A stretch of 64,000 bases of DNA from JADKAV01 sp963733395 (GCA_963733395.1 CAVTCZ010000021.1:124001-188000), one strand, 5' to 3'; shown: positions 44,243-53,692, numbered from the stretch's first letter. Notes: generated by a model not told the origin, from the letters alone. Made by a program: numbers and translations.

Positions 44243-45028
44243 CTAGCTGGGCGCCACCACCATGAACCGGCCGCCGTTGGGGTCGAGGATCCCGGCCACG
44301 GTGCTGGTCGCAGTCTGCCGCGGTGGCACGAAGATCTTCCCGCCGAGGGCCAGCGCATCCTCGGCCGCGCCGACCGCGTCGGTGACCGCGAAGTACACCT
44401 GCCAGACCGCGGGGATCTCCTCCGGGACGTTGGGTGGCATGTCCTCGGCCCCGGCGTTGGTCTTGTCGTCACCGGGCTTGCCCGGTAGATGCGCGACCTT
44501 GTACCCGGGCACCGTGCCATCCACCCAGATCCAGCCGAACACCTGCTCGTAGAACGGCAGCGCCGCAGCGAGGTCCCGGGTCTGCAACTCGTTCCAGGTC
44601 AGAGCGCCGGGCACGTTGAAGACGTCCGCACCTTGGTGCTCGTACGGCTGCCACACCCCGAGGAATCCCCCGCTGGGGTCCATGATGTTGGCCAGCCGGC
44701 CCTGGTCGGTCACGTCCATCGGAGCCATCATCACCTGCCCGCCGGCAGCGCGGCTGGCCTGGCACGCCGCATCGACATCGTCGACCAGCACGTAGGACAC
44801 CCATTGCGGCAGGATCCCTTCCGCGGCCATCTCCGGCGGCAGCGGGCTCAACCCGGCGACCAGTTGGCCCTCCAGGAAGAACTGGGTGTAGTGGGCACCC
44901 AACTGGTCGGTCCGGTCGTACGCCTCCCACCCGAACAGGCCGGTGTAGAAGTCGGTGGCCCGCTCCGGGTTCGAGGTGAAGGTGTCGACCCAGCCGAACA
45001 GTCCAGGGGGATGCAGCATCGGCCCCAC
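44243..45028 (-). CDS. Two-domain VOC (glyoxalase/bleomycin-resistance) protein 1
   Basis: A 261-residue protein with two VOC half-domains: FGWVDTFTSNPERATDFYTG near 10-29 and LTWNELQTRDLAAALPFYEQ near 138-157. PSGGFLGVWQP and PNGGRFMVVAPS are the domain-ending strands with the metal-site region. This resembles the mycobacterial CFP-30B-like family. Reaction unknown. It is convergent with kdpE (2-bp gap) and downstream of a paralogue. Confidence 0.85.
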   Translation of the reverse strand: MGPMLHPPGLFGWVDTFTSNPERATDFYTGLFGWEAYDRTDQLGAHYTQFFLEGQLVAGLSPLPPEMAAEGILPQWVSYVLVDDVDAACQASRAAGGQVMMAPMDVTDQGRLANIMDPSGGFLGVWQPYEHQGADVFNVPGALTWNELQTRDLAAALPFYEQVFGWIWVDGTVPGYKVAHLPGKPGDDKTNAGAEDMPPNVPEEIPAVWQVYFAVTDAVGAAEDALALGGKIFVPPRQTATSTVAGILDPNGGRFMVVAPS

Positions 45029-45055
45029 GCTATAACGCCGGATCGTGCCCGGCCC

Positions 45056-45832
45056 TCAGCCGCTGAAGGCCATGACCAGGAACATCCCCCCAGTGGGATC
45101 GATGAGCCCGCCGAACCGGCCCGGGCCCATGTCCATGGCAGGCAGGAACACCTGACCGCCGAGCTCCTGCGCCGCGGCCATCGAGGTGTCGCAGTCGTCC
45201 ACGGCGAAGTAGACCATCCACACGTTCGGGGCTTCGTCCGGTACTCCTGGCGGGGTGGTCATGGCGCCGGCGTTCGTCTTGTCGTCGCCCGGTTTGGAGG
45301 GAAGATTGGCCAGGTAGTAACCCTCGTCCGGGCCCTGTCCCCACTCCCACCCGAACACCTCGGCGTAGAAGGGTCGCGCCGCGTCGAGGTCGCGGGTCTG
45401 CAACTCGTTCCAGGTCAGCGAGCCCGGGGCGTTGAACAGGTCGGCCCCCTGATGCTCCGCAGGTTGCCACAGACCCACCGCGGCCCCGGTCGGATCCATC
45501 ACCATCGCCATCCGGCCCTGGTCCATGACGTCCATGGCCGGCATCGTCACGGTTCCGCCGGCGGGCTCGACCTTCGCGAGGGTCGCATCGGCGTCCTCGA
45601 CGATCACGTAGGAGTTCCAGAACGCTCCCACGGACTCCGGCACCCCCGGCATCATCGGACTCAATCCGGCGACGAGTTGCCCGTCCTTGAAGAACTGGGT
45701 GTACGGCGGTCCCATGGGGGTCGGCTGGTCGGTGTGCGTCCATCCGAACAGCCCCTCGTAGAACTCCGTGGCCCGTTGTGGGTCCCTGGTCATGATGTCG
45801 ACCCAGCCGAACAGTCCGTCGGGGTAGCGCAT
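45056..45832 (-). CDS. Two-domain VOC protein 2
   Basis: A 258-residue paralogue of the neighbouring VOC protein: FGWVDIMTRDPQRATEFYEG and SLTWNELQTRDLDAARPFYA occur at matching positions, and WQPAEHQGADLFNAPGS matches the paralogue's linker. The two genes are separated by 27 bp and look like a tandem duplication. Divergent from glpK. Reaction unknown. Confidence 0.85.
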   Translation of the reverse strand: MRYPDGLFGWVDIMTRDPQRATEFYEGLFGWTHTDQPTPMGPPYTQFFKDGQLVAGLSPMMPGVPESVGAFWNSYVIVEDADATLAKVEPAGGTVTMPAMDVMDQGRMAMVMDPTGAAVGLWQPAEHQGADLFNAPGSLTWNELQTRDLDAARPFYAEVFGWEWGQGPDEGYYLANLPSKPGDDKTNAGAMTTPPGVPDEAPNVWMVYFAVDDCDTSMAAAQELGGQVFLPAMDMGPGRFGGLIDPTGGMFLVMAFSG

Positions 45833-45979
45833 GGTGTCCTCCTCGTGGTTGGTCGGAAGTCAACGTACCTCCGGGGTCCGACAAACCGGAAGGGGTCGAA
45901 CCGACGATCTTGCCGGCCAGCCAACCGGCGGCCACGGGTCTAAGTTTGATTCCAACCCGACCGACCCGGAGGTTGACCT

Positions 45980-47479
45980 ATGGCGATCATGGCCATCGAT
46001 CAAGGCACCACGTCCAGCCGCGCCATCATCTTCGACGATGCAGGCATCCCGATCGCGATGGACCAACAGGAGCACGAGCAGATCTTCCCCCGTGCCGGCT
46101 GGGTCGAACACGACCCCATGGAGATCTGGCGCAACACCCGGGAGGTGATGGGCGCTGCCCTGGGCAAGTCGAACCTGTCGTTGGCGGACATCAGGGCGGT
46201 CGGCATCACCCAGCAGCGCGAGACCACGGTGGTGTGGAACAAGACCACCGGGGTGCCGGTCTACAACGCGATCGTCTGGCAGGACACCCGTACCCAGGCC
46301 ATCTGCGACGAGTTGGCCGCCACGGTGGGCGAGGAACGGTTCCGGCAGGTCACCGGCTTGCCCCTGGCCACGTATTTCTGCGGGCCCAAGGTGCGCTGGA
46401 TCCTGGACAACGTCCCCGGCGCCCGGGCGCAGGCCGAGTCCGGTGACCTGATCATGGGCACGATCGACACGTGGCTGCTGTGGAACCTGACGAACGGGCG
46501 GGTCCACGCGACCGACCCCACGAACGCTTCCCGCACCCTGCTGATGGACTTGGACACCCTGCAGTGGGACCCCGATCTGGCGGCAGCCGTGGGGGTTCCG
46601 CTGTCGATGCTCCCGCAGATCCGCAGTTCGTCCGAGGTGTACGGCCAGGTGCAGAGCCCGGCGTCCATGCGCGGGGTGGCGATCGCCGGCATCCTCGGCG
46701 ATCAGCAGGCTGCCACATTCGGGCAGGCGTGCTTGAGCCCGGGCGAGGCGAAGAACACCTACGGGACCGGGAACTTCCTCTTGTTGAACACCGGCACCGA
46801 GAAGGTGCTGAGCAACAACGGCCTGCTCACGACGGTCTGCTACAAGATCGGGGACGCACCGGCGGTCTACGCTCTGGAGGGCTCCATCGCGGTCACCGGC
46901 AGCCTCATCCAGTGGTTGCGGGACAACCTCGGCATGATCTCCAGCGCACCCGAGATCGAGACGCTGGCCAGGTCGGTGGCGGACAACGGTGATTGTTACT
47001 TCGTGCCGGCCTTCAGCGGTCTGTTCGCCCCCTACTGGCGCGGGGATGCCCGCGGGGCGATCGTCGGGCTGACCCGGTTCATCAACAAGGGCCACATCGC
47101 CCGGGCGGCTCTGGAAGCCGCCGCGTTCCAGTCGCGCGAGGTCATCGAGGCGATGGAGGCGGACAGCGGCGTGCAACTGACGACGCTCAAGGTCGACGGC
47201 GGCATGGTGCTCAACGAGTTGCTGATGCAGTTCCAGTCCGACATCCTGGGCGTCCCGGTCATCCGGCCGCGCACGATCGAGACCACGGCCTTGGGCGCGG
47301 CCTACGCCGCAGGTCTGGCGGTCGGCTTCTGGGAGAGCGAGGCCGCGATCCGCACCAACTGGGCGGAGGGCAAGCGCTGGGAACCGCAGATGTCCCCGGG
47401 GGACCGGGAGTGGTTGTTCGCCCGCTGGCGGCAGGCCGTCACCCGCACGTTCGACTGGGTGCCGACCGGACAGGGGTGA
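45980..47479 (+). CDS. glpK: Glycerol kinase
   Basis: 499 residues; ATP-dependent phosphorylation of glycerol to glycerol 3-phosphate. MAIDQGTTSSRAIIFD (phosphate-1 motif) and GITQQRETTVVWNKTTGVPV (glycerol site) are present, together with GTGNFLLLNTG and DGGMVLNELLMQFQSDILGV. Length and motifs are canonical. A GGAGG site precedes ATG 45980. No glpF or glpD is adjacent. Confidence 0.97.
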   Translation: MAIMAIDQGTTSSRAIIFDDAGIPIAMDQQEHEQIFPRAGWVEHDPMEIWRNTREVMGAALGKSNLSLADIRAVGITQQRETTVVWNKTTGVPVYNAIVWQDTRTQAICDELAATVGEERFRQVTGLPLATYFCGPKVRWILDNVPGARAQAESGDLIMGTIDTWLLWNLTNGRVHATDPTNASRTLLMDLDTLQWDPDLAAAVGVPLSMLPQIRSSSEVYGQVQSPASMRGVAIAGILGDQQAATFGQACLSPGEAKNTYGTGNFLLLNTGTEKVLSNNGLLTTVCYKIGDAPAVYALEGSIAVTGSLIQWLRDNLGMISSAPEIETLARSVADNGDCYFVPAFSGLFAPYWRGDARGAIVGLTRFINKGHIARAALEAAAFQSREVIEAMEADSGVQLTTLKVDGGMVLNELLMQFQSDILGVPVIRPRTIETTALGAAYAAGLAVGFWESEAAIRTNWAEGKRWEPQMSPGDREWLFARWRQAVTRTFDWVPTGQG

Positions 47480-47576
47480 GGGTTGGGCCGGGGCGTTGCT
47501 GGGGGGTGTCCCCGGGGCCGGTCGTGGCCGAGCGCTGGGTCGGTTCAGACCCTTGGCTCGCACGAGGTTAGTGGAT

Positions 47577-47617
47577 GTTCACGAGGTTGGCGAAGCCACA
47601 CGTGGGTTCTCTCACCC
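47577..47617 (+). repeat. 40-nt repeat, copy A
   Basis: GTTCACGAGGTTGG followed by a variable core and TTCTCTCACC. It matches the reverse complement of 60372-60411 at about 35 of 40 positions. It lies in the otherwise gene-less 222-bp gap after glpK, and CACGAGGTT also occurs 18 bp upstream. Confidence 0.65.
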
Positions 47618-47701
47618 GAGAACAACGTCTAACGCCGCGGGTCACGTCGGGTGCCGGCGAGTCGCTCGCGGGCTCTGACGCGGCGCGAAGCGCCGACTCC
47701 C

Positions 47702-48388
47702 TCAGGCCGGCGACGGGGACTGTTGCATGATCGGGTCGCCGAGGTCGACGTCCGGCAGCCACTGCGCGAGCAATTCGCGCACCCGGTTGTCGATCAGTAC
47801 GAGCACGTCCGCCACCTCCTCGGCACTCAACCCCTCGATGTGCGGGATTTCGCGCCACTCGCGGCGGTCCTGACCGTCCCGCGCGGGTATCGTCCCGGCT
47901 GTGGTTGCACCCACCACCACCAAGTGATCGGCGACATCGAGCATCTCCGGGGTGTAGGCCTTCGGGACGTCGGTGAGGTACACCCCGTGCGCGGCCAACC
48001 CGTTGGTGACTTCCCCCAGGACATGGCCCTTGGGCGCGACCCCGGCCGAGACGATGTACAGCATCCCGGGCGCGTAGTAGCGCAGCAGTGCGGCCGCCGC
48101 CTGGGATCGCCCGATGTTGTCCTGGCACACGATGAGGACCTCGGGCTGGGTCTTCAGCACCTCACCGGCCTGGATCTGTTCGGCACGGACCTGCGTCAGC
48201 GCGGCCCGGCCGACCAACACCGGCAGGAAGGTGTGCACTTTGGCGGAGGCGGCCATCTGGTCGTACAGATCGTCGACGAGGGCGGTGAGTTTCGAACGGG
48301 GGAACGCGCCCTGGGTGTGGTTGACCAGTCCGTCCACCACATGGCTCAACTGCTGTTCGACCTGGGAATCTCTCGCGGTATCGCTCAC
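47702..48388 (-). CDS. LMW protein-tyrosine phosphatase / arsenate-reductase-like protein
   Basis: About 228 residues from GTG 48388. The N-terminal ~75 residues are a three-helix segment (VEQQLSHVVDGLVNHTQGAF; SKLTALVDDLYDQMAAS), as in the actinobacterial arsenate-reductase-like family. The C-terminal domain has the phosphatase loop VCQDNIGRSQAAAA (C-x5-R-S) and the later acidic loop near IPARDGQDRREWREIPHIEG. It may reduce arsenate with mycothiol/mycoredoxin or act as a phosphatase; no ars genes are adjacent. Confidence 0.78.
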   Translation of the reverse strand: MSDTARDSQVEQQLSHVVDGLVNHTQGAFPRSKLTALVDDLYDQMAASAKVHTFLPVLVGRAALTQVRAEQIQAGEVLKTQPEVLIVCQDNIGRSQAAAALLRYYAPGMLYIVSAGVAPKGHVLGEVTNGLAAHGVYLTDVPKAYTPEMLDVADHLVVVGATTAGTIPARDGQDRREWREIPHIEGLSAEEVADVLVLIDNRVRELLAQWLPDVDLGDPIMQQSPSPA

Positions 48389-48401
48389 CTGTGCATTGTG
48401 G

Positions 48402-49382
48402 TCAACGGCGGTGCGGCTGCGCAAACCGGGTCCCGACACGCAGACCGGTCCGCCATGCGTTGTAGGCGTGGTCGCGGCGCATTCCCACGCTCTCGTACAA
48501 GGCCGCGGCGCCGGTGGGATTGGTCGCGTCACAGTGCAACGACGTGCCGGTGAAGCCGGCGGCGGCGTCGCGGGCGAAGGCATCGCGCAGCAGGTAGCGG
48601 GCGATGCCCCGGCCCCGGTAGCCACGCACGACGCACAGGACCTCGACGTAGCCGAGCCGGTGCGGTGCGAAACGGTTGCTGCCCAGGCACGCGCCGACAC
48701 AATCCGTGCCATCGAAGACCAACCGCCACGCGGACATGTCGGTGGTCTCGTTGACCAGGTCCCGCCGGAAGAGCTCCAGCGGTCGCGGATGGAAGTCGTA
48801 ATGGTCCTGGAAGGCTTCGTTGACCGCCGAGTGCAATGCCGGCCAGGACTGCTCGGCCATACCCCGCACGGTGAGACCCGCGGGCGCAGTCGGAACCGCT
48901 GGCGGCTCATCGAAGTCCAGCCGCATCCGCAGGTAGACGCGGTGTTGCTCGTACCCCCGTTCGCGGAACGCCTCGCCGACGTCGCCATCCCCGCGGAACT
49001 CCTCGGACTTGACCCAGTCGTCGGCCGGGGCGGGCAGGGTCGCGCCATAGGTTTCCGCCGCCTCCAGGAGACGATCGGCGATCCGGGTGCGCTGGGTCGC
49101 GTCCGGATGCACGAACAGTTCGAGGTACAAACCGCCACCGTGCGGCAACTCGTCGAAGGCGAGTGCGGCGGCGATCAGTTCCGAACCATCCCACAGACCG
49201 GCCGTGCCGCGGCTGCCGTACAACTCAGGCGCTTGCAGGGTTCCCAGGATCTCCGGTTCGTTGGTCTCGGAGCGGTCGAAGAACGCCAGTTCCATGTCGG
49301 TCACCAGTCGGCTGAGCGCGCCGGTGTGCGAGGTGTCCAACTGGGTCAGGCGCAGTCCGGCAGGCGCACCTGTCACGTACAT
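48402..49382 (-). CDS. Two-domain GNAT acetyltransferase, mycothiol-synthase-like
   Basis: About 326 residues from ATG 49382 (MYVTGAPAG); upstream in-frame codons look non-coding. Two GNAT halves are visible: an N-terminal degenerate one (LYLELFVHPDATQRTRIADR) and a C-terminal active one with VEVLCVVRGYRGRGIARYLL (acetyl-CoA pyrophosphate loop RGYRGRG). The tandem layout and C-terminal ATNPTGAAALYESVGM match MshD-like proteins, but many actinobacterial GNATs share it. Transcribed with the downstream phosphatase-like gene (13-bp gap). Confidence 0.78.
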   Translation of the reverse strand: MYVTGAPAGLRLTQLDTSHTGALSRLVTDMELAFFDRSETNEPEILGTLQAPELYGSRGTAGLWDGSELIAAALAFDELPHGGGLYLELFVHPDATQRTRIADRLLEAAETYGATLPAPADDWVKSEEFRGDGDVGEAFRERGYEQHRVYLRMRLDFDEPPAVPTAPAGLTVRGMAEQSWPALHSAVNEAFQDHYDFHPRPLELFRRDLVNETTDMSAWRLVFDGTDCVGACLGSNRFAPHRLGYVEVLCVVRGYRGRGIARYLLRDAFARDAAAGFTGTSLHCDATNPTGAAALYESVGMRRDHAYNAWRTGLRVGTRFAQPHRR

Positions 49383-49462
49383 CGCGAGGTTCGACACCCG
49401 ACCAGACAAGCACAGCGGCGCGGGCGGGCGCACGCGGGTTTCCCGCTGGGGAGCCGGCGACC

Positions 49463-50164
49463 TCAGCCGCGCAGGACCTTACTGGTGGCGGCTTCCTGTT
49501 TCGGGTTCGCCTGCAGGGTGGCGCGGAACTTGGTCCCCCGCGGGAGGACCTTGAACACCGTCCACTCGAAATGCAGCCACGCAGGGGTCACGCAGATCTT
49601 CCGCCAGGCCTTGCCCGGGCGCTTGGCGTCGATCCGCACCGATCCCTGGGCGCCCGTCTTCCCGAGCTTCGGCGAGAAGGCGAAGGCCTTGCCCTGGATG
49701 TAGGTCGTAGTCGCGTCCCGCGTGACCGATGTGAGGCGCACCGCGGTCCGCATCCGGGAGACCGTGAACGGCACGGAGATGGCCGCGGTGGTTCCCGACG
49801 GGTAGAAGCCGACCGTGGCATCGATCGTCATCGTGCCGTAGCCGTCGCTGTCGCACAGACGCACTTGGTCACGCACCGTGCCCGCGCTCTGTCCGCCGAT
49901 CGAGACGTAGTGGGCGATAGCCCGACCGGGGGAGCGGACGTGGCCGTCGATCTGCCAGGACGTTGTGCTCGCTGGGTCGAACGCGACCTTGTAGTCCACC
50001 GGGAAGGTCTCGCAGGGTTCGTCGGGCAGCGTCCACTTGGCTTCCGGGGCGATCACGGTGACTGAGCCCTTGTCGGTGGTGAAGGTGAAGGGCTCGTCGG
50101 CCGCACCGGCGGGACCAGCCGATGCCACGAGAGCCGCACAGGCGATAGGGATGATGAATCGCAT
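49463..50164 (-). CDS. Secreted beta-rich hypothetical protein
   Basis: 233 residues. The signal peptide is MRFIIPIACAALVASAGPAG with likely cleavage before ADEPF. The rest is strand- and Thr/Val/Lys-rich, with paired cysteines (EPCETFP; VRLCDSDG) and ends KVLPRGTKFRATLQANPKQE. No domain recognised; similar secreted proteins are common in actinobacteria. Start chosen for the AAGGGGGG site and the signal peptide; the longer open frame upstream overlaps the divergent lipoprotein gene. Confidence 0.72.
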   Translation of the reverse strand: MRFIIPIACAALVASAGPAGAADEPFTFTTDKGSVTVIAPEAKWTLPDEPCETFPVDYKVAFDPASTTSWQIDGHVRSPGRAIAHYVSIGGQSAGTVRDQVRLCDSDGYGTMTIDATVGFYPSGTTAAISVPFTVSRMRTAVRLTSVTRDATTTYIQGKAFAFSPKLGKTGAQGSVRIDAKRPGKAWRKICVTPAWLHFEWTVFKVLPRGTKFRATLQANPKQEAATSKVLRG

Positions 50165-50261
50165 AGGAAGACCCCCCTTCCTCGAACACCACTTCCACGC
50201 TACGCCCGGGCGCACGTGGTGGTCAACGGGCGGCGCAGCGAGTGTGCGCGACACTGGACTG

Positions 50262-51140
50262 GTGAAGCGAATCCTGTTGTTGGTCGTGGCGTTGCTCCTC
50301 GCCGGTTGCTCGGGGGGCACCGGCGCCGCGGCCCCGACCAGTGCGCCGCCCTGTGACCCCGGCCCGCCCGGCACCCGCGAGGTGCAGGTCGGCAAGCGGT
50401 CGTTCCTCATGCATGTGCCCGCGGACGCCCAGGACTCGTCACCGGTGGTGTTCACGTTCCACGGCCGCGGGTCCAACGCCCAGGAGCAACTCCTGCTGAC
50501 CGGCTTCGAGCAGGTCTCCGAGGAGGGGCGGTTCATCGTGGTGGCGCCCAACGCGGTCGATGGCCGCTGGGACTTCACCGGCGGTGACACCGCGTACCTC
50601 AAGGCGGTGGCCGCGGCGGTGCCCTGCATGGACACCACCCGGGTGTACGCCTCCGGGATGTCGATGGGCTCAGCCATGACCTTCGCGCTGGCCTGCGCGC
50701 CGGACCGGAAGTTCGCGGCCTTCGGTGGGGTGGCGCTGACCCTGTACCGGCCCCGCTGTGATCAGTCCCCGCCGGCGCCGATCATCTACTTCCACGGCAC
50801 CGCCGACCCGATCGTGCCGTTCTCGGGCGGGCAGCCGCAGGCCGAGGATATCGAGTTGCCCTCGGTCCCGGACGCGATGCGGCAGTGGGCCGAGCACAAC
50901 GGCTGCTCGGTGGCCGCGGCGGAGAAGGTCGGCAAGGACGTGACGCTGCGGGCATGGTCCGAGTGCGAGGCCGACGCGGACGTGGACTACTACCGGGTGC
51001 GCGGCGGTGGTCACACCTGGCCGGGCGCCGCGCCGCTGATTGCGGATGCGATCGCGCCGACGCTGGGCAAGACCACGCAGAGTGTCGACGCCTCCCGGCT
51101 GATGTGGAAGTTCTTCGAGGGGTACGCGCTGCCGGCCTGA
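50262..51140 (+). CDS. Secreted polyhydroxybutyrate depolymerase/esterase-like lipoprotein
   Basis: About 292 residues from GTG 50262. KRILLLVVALLLAGCSGG is a lipoprotein signal with lipobox LAGC. The alpha/beta-hydrolase catalytic elements are FTFHGRGSNAQEQ (oxyanion), ASGMSMGSAMTFALAC (nucleophile Ser), FHGTADPIVPFSGG (Asp) and GGGHTWPGA (His). This is the LpqC/PHB-depolymerase-like esterase family, acting on polyesters or feruloyl-type esters outside the membrane. Confidence 0.88.
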   Translation: MKRILLLVVALLLAGCSGGTGAAAPTSAPPCDPGPPGTREVQVGKRSFLMHVPADAQDSSPVVFTFHGRGSNAQEQLLLTGFEQVSEEGRFIVVAPNAVDGRWDFTGGDTAYLKAVAAAVPCMDTTRVYASGMSMGSAMTFALACAPDRKFAAFGGVALTLYRPRCDQSPPAPIIYFHGTADPIVPFSGGQPQAEDIELPSVPDAMRQWAEHNGCSVAAAEKVGKDVTLRAWSECEADADVDYYRVRGGGHTWPGAAPLIADAIAPTLGKTTQSVDASRLMWKFFEGYALPA

Positions 51141-51165
51141 TCCGCGGGATCGCTTGTCGGATGGC

Positions 51166-51212
51166 GGCAGATTGCGTTTCCGGCGGGTTCGTCGCCTGCT
51201 GCGCAATCCGCC
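51166..51212 (+). repeat. Interspersed palindromic repeat, copy 4
   Basis: GGCAGATTGCG (51166-51176) and CGCAATCCGCC (51202-51212) are near-complementary arms with one mismatch. This is the cleanest inverted-repeat form of the family also seen at 19430, 22921, 23014 and 53610. Confidence 0.7.
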
Positions 51213-51232
51213 TCGGCGGGACCTCTGCGGGG

Positions 51233-52117
51233 CTACTCCGGCTTCGGCTGGAAGGCGCTTGAGAAGCTCTCCAACGCGTTGGTCAGTTCCGCGGGCACGA
51301 TCCAGACCTTGTTCGAGTCGCCGGCGGCGATCTGCGGCAGCGCCTGCAGGTACTGGTAGGCCAGCAGCTTCGGGTCGGGGTCGGCGGTGTGGATGGCCTC
51401 GAACACCTTCTGGATGGCCTCAGCCTCACCGGTGGCGCGCAACACCGCGGACTGCTTGTCGCCCTCCGCCCGGAGGATCGCAGCCTGCTGCTCACCTTGG
51501 GCGGTGAGGATCTGCGACTGCTTGAAGCCCTCGGCCGTGAGGATCGCCGCGCGCCGGTCCCGCTCCGCGCGCATCTGCTTCTCCATCGACTCCTGCACGC
51601 TGGGCGGCGGGTCGATGGCCTTCAACTCGACCCGGTTGACCCGGATCCCCCACTTGCCCGTGGCCTCGTCCAGCACCCCGCGCAACTGGCTGTTGATCTG
51701 GTCGCGCGAGGTCAGAGTGGCCTCGAGGTCCATGCTGCCGACGACGTTGCGCAGGGTCGTGACGGTCAACTGCTCGACGCCCCAGATGTAGTTCTGGATC
51801 TCGTAGGTGGCGGCCTTCGGGTCGGTGACCTGGAAGTAGATGACCGAGTCGATGCTCACCACGAGGTTGTCCTCGGTGATGACCGGCTGCGGCTGGAAAC
51901 TCACCACCTGCTCCCGCAGGTCCAGCCGGGAGGTGATCTTGTCCACGAACGGGATCAGGATGTGCAGGCCGGCGCTGAGCGTGCGGCTGTAGCGGCCCAG
52001 GCGCTCCACGACGCAGGCCTGCGCCTGCGGCACGATCCGCACCGTCTTGGCGATCACGATGATGAAGAACAGCAGGACGAGCAGTACTACTACGGCACTG
52101 ACAATGGCTGCGGTCAT
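51233..52117 (-). CDS. SPFH/band-7 membrane protein
   Basis: 294 residues, stomatin/QmcA-like. One N-terminal membrane helix (VSAVVVLLVLLFFIIVIAKT) is followed by the SPFH domain (VPQAQACVVERLGRYSRTLS; FVDKITSRLDLREQVVSFQP) and a coiled coil (EKQMRAERDRRAAILTAEGF). It forms membrane microdomain oligomers. The preceding NfeD gene is its usual partner. Confidence 0.92.
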   Translation of the reverse strand: MTAAIVSAVVVLLVLLFFIIVIAKTVRIVPQAQACVVERLGRYSRTLSAGLHILIPFVDKITSRLDLREQVVSFQPQPVITEDNLVVSIDSVIYFQVTDPKAATYEIQNYIWGVEQLTVTTLRNVVGSMDLEATLTSRDQINSQLRGVLDEATGKWGIRVNRVELKAIDPPPSVQESMEKQMRAERDRRAAILTAEGFKQSQILTAQGEQQAAILRAEGDKQSAVLRATGEAEAIQKVFEAIHTADPDPKLLAYQYLQALPQIAAGDSNKVWIVPAELTNALESFSSAFQPKPE

Positions 52118-52126
52118 GGTCTCTCC

Positions 52127-52555
52127 TCAGTACGGACGGATGATCGCGGTGGCTCCGCGGATGGCGACGACGGTTCCGGTGGCACCCGCTGCCAGGGGAT
52201 CCCATGCTTCTTCCAACTGCGCCGACCAGATCTCACCGTTCAGTTTCACCCGGCCGTTGTCGGCAGTGACCTCTTCCAGCACCGTCACCCGCTGCCCGAT
52301 GAGGGCGTCGATACCGGTCAGAGCTGCTGGACCGGATTGCAGGTGGCGCAGCGCAATCGGGCGCACGGCGAAGATCCCGAGCACGGCCACCAGTGCGGCA
52401 GCGCCCGCCTGCACGACGAACGGCGCCCCGGCGGCGGCAGCGGCGGCCCCGGCCAGGGAGCCGGCAGCGAGCATGATGAGCACGAAATCCAGGCTCACGA
52501 CCTCCAGGATCCCGAACACCACTGCTGCGATGAGCCAGAACACGGCGGCGGACAC
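52127..52555 (-). CDS. NfeD-family protein
   Basis: 142 residues: three membrane helices (FWLIAAVVFGILEVVSLDFV; AGAAAAAAGAPFVVQAGAAA) and a C-terminal OB-fold (LIGQRVTVLEEVTADNGRVK, ATGTVVAIRGATAII). NfeD proteins are encoded beside SPFH proteins and bind them. Short form without a protease domain. 9 bp upstream of the SPFH gene. Confidence 0.9.
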   Translation of the reverse strand: MSAAVFWLIAAVVFGILEVVSLDFVLIMLAAGSLAGAAAAAAGAPFVVQAGAAALVAVLGIFAVRPIALRHLQSGPAALTGIDALIGQRVTVLEEVTADNGRVKLNGEIWSAQLEEAWDPLAAGATGTVVAIRGATAIIRPY

Positions 52556-52613
52556 GTGACCAGCCTACGGTGTCAGCGCGCCGGTGGGGAGGGTCCGCGC
52601 TTGCCAGTAGCCT

Positions 52614-53558
52614 GTGGCGGTGCAGCACTTCATCCCCCGGCGGGGTTGGTCGAACCCCCACCTGCAGACCACGCGCAACCGCCTGCGCCGGGCACGGGTG
52701 CGTCTGCCCGAGCCCGAGCAGATCCTGGTGGACGTGCAGGACGGCACCGGCGACCGGTTGGCGGTGCGGTTCAACGAGGGGGACGACGGCCTGCCGCTGG
52801 TGATGATCGTGCACGGACTGGGTGGCAGCGCCGACTCCGAGTACGTGCAGTACACCGCGCGGGGACTGCTCGATGCCGGCTTCCCGGTGGCCCGGGTGGA
52901 TCTGCGCGGTGCCGGCGAGTCGGGGCCGTACGCCGGCGGCATGTACCACGGTGGCAAGACCGCCGACCTGCGGGCGGTGATCGGTGCGATGGGCCGGCCC
53001 ACCGCGGTCGTGGGGTTCTCCCTGGGCGGCAACGCCACCATCAAGCTCCTGGGGGAGCACAGCCGGGGGGTGGTGGCCGGGGTTGCCGTCTCCGCGCCGC
53101 TGGACCTGGCCGTGAGTGTGGAGCACCTGCATCACATGGCCGGTGGACTGTACGAGAAGTTCCTCGTCCGGCAACTGCGCAAGGAGGCCCTGCGCCCCGG
53201 TGCCCGCTACACCCCGGAGGAGCGGGCCGGGATCCTCGCCGCGGGTGGCCTGGTCGAGTTCGACAACGCGGTCACCGCCCCCCGGCACGGCTGGCGCGAC
53301 GCCGCGCAGTACTACGACGTCAACTCGAGCATCCGGTATCTGGACGAGGTCGAGGTCCCGCTGCTCGTGATGCACGCCAAGGACGACCCCATGGTCCCGG
53401 TGGGCCCGTACCTGTCGGTGGATTGGGACGCTCTGCCCACGACCGAACTGCTGCTGGCCGACCACGGCGGGCATGTGGGCTTTCACGGCCGCGACCGCCT
53501 GCCCTGGTACGTCGCGATGACGGTGGCATTCCTGCAGCGGGTGGCGGACGCCGCGTAG
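52614..53558 (+). CDS. YheT-like alpha/beta hydrolase
   Basis: 314 residues. NPHLQT near 14-19 is the hallmark of the YheT/ABHD1-3 (UPF0017) group. Catalytic elements: MIVHGLGGSADS (oxyanion), VGFSLGGNATIKLL (Ser), HAKDDPMVPV (Asp) and DHGGHVGF (His). An esterase or lipase on unknown substrate. GTG 52614 or 52620 may start it. Divergent from nfeD with about 60 bp between. Confidence 0.9.
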   Translation: MAVQHFIPRRGWSNPHLQTTRNRLRRARVRLPEPEQILVDVQDGTGDRLAVRFNEGDDGLPLVMIVHGLGGSADSEYVQYTARGLLDAGFPVARVDLRGAGESGPYAGGMYHGGKTADLRAVIGAMGRPTAVVGFSLGGNATIKLLGEHSRGVVAGVAVSAPLDLAVSVEHLHHMAGGLYEKFLVRQLRKEALRPGARYTPEERAGILAAGGLVEFDNAVTAPRHGWRDAAQYYDVNSSIRYLDEVEVPLLVMHAKDDPMVPVGPYLSVDWDALPTTELLLADHGGHVGFHGRDRLPWYVAMTVAFLQRVADAA

Positions 53559-53609
53559 GGGGCGGTGCGCCATCACACCGGCCTTCCGTGCTCGATTGCC
53601 CTGCCCGAT

Positions 53610-53661
53610 GGGTGGTGGATTGCGTACGCGGCGAGAAAGGTGCGCGGTGCGCAATTTGCCG
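53610..53661 (+). repeat. 52-nt palindromic repeat, tandem cluster unit 1
   Basis: GGGTGGTGGATTGCGTACGC to GCGCAATTTGCCG. ATTGCG and CGCAAT arms flank a core containing CGAGAAAGGTGCGCGG. Close to identical with units 2 and 3. Confidence 0.75.
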
Positions 53662-53692
53662 AGGGCGGTAGGACCGTGGCTGCCCGACCGGC

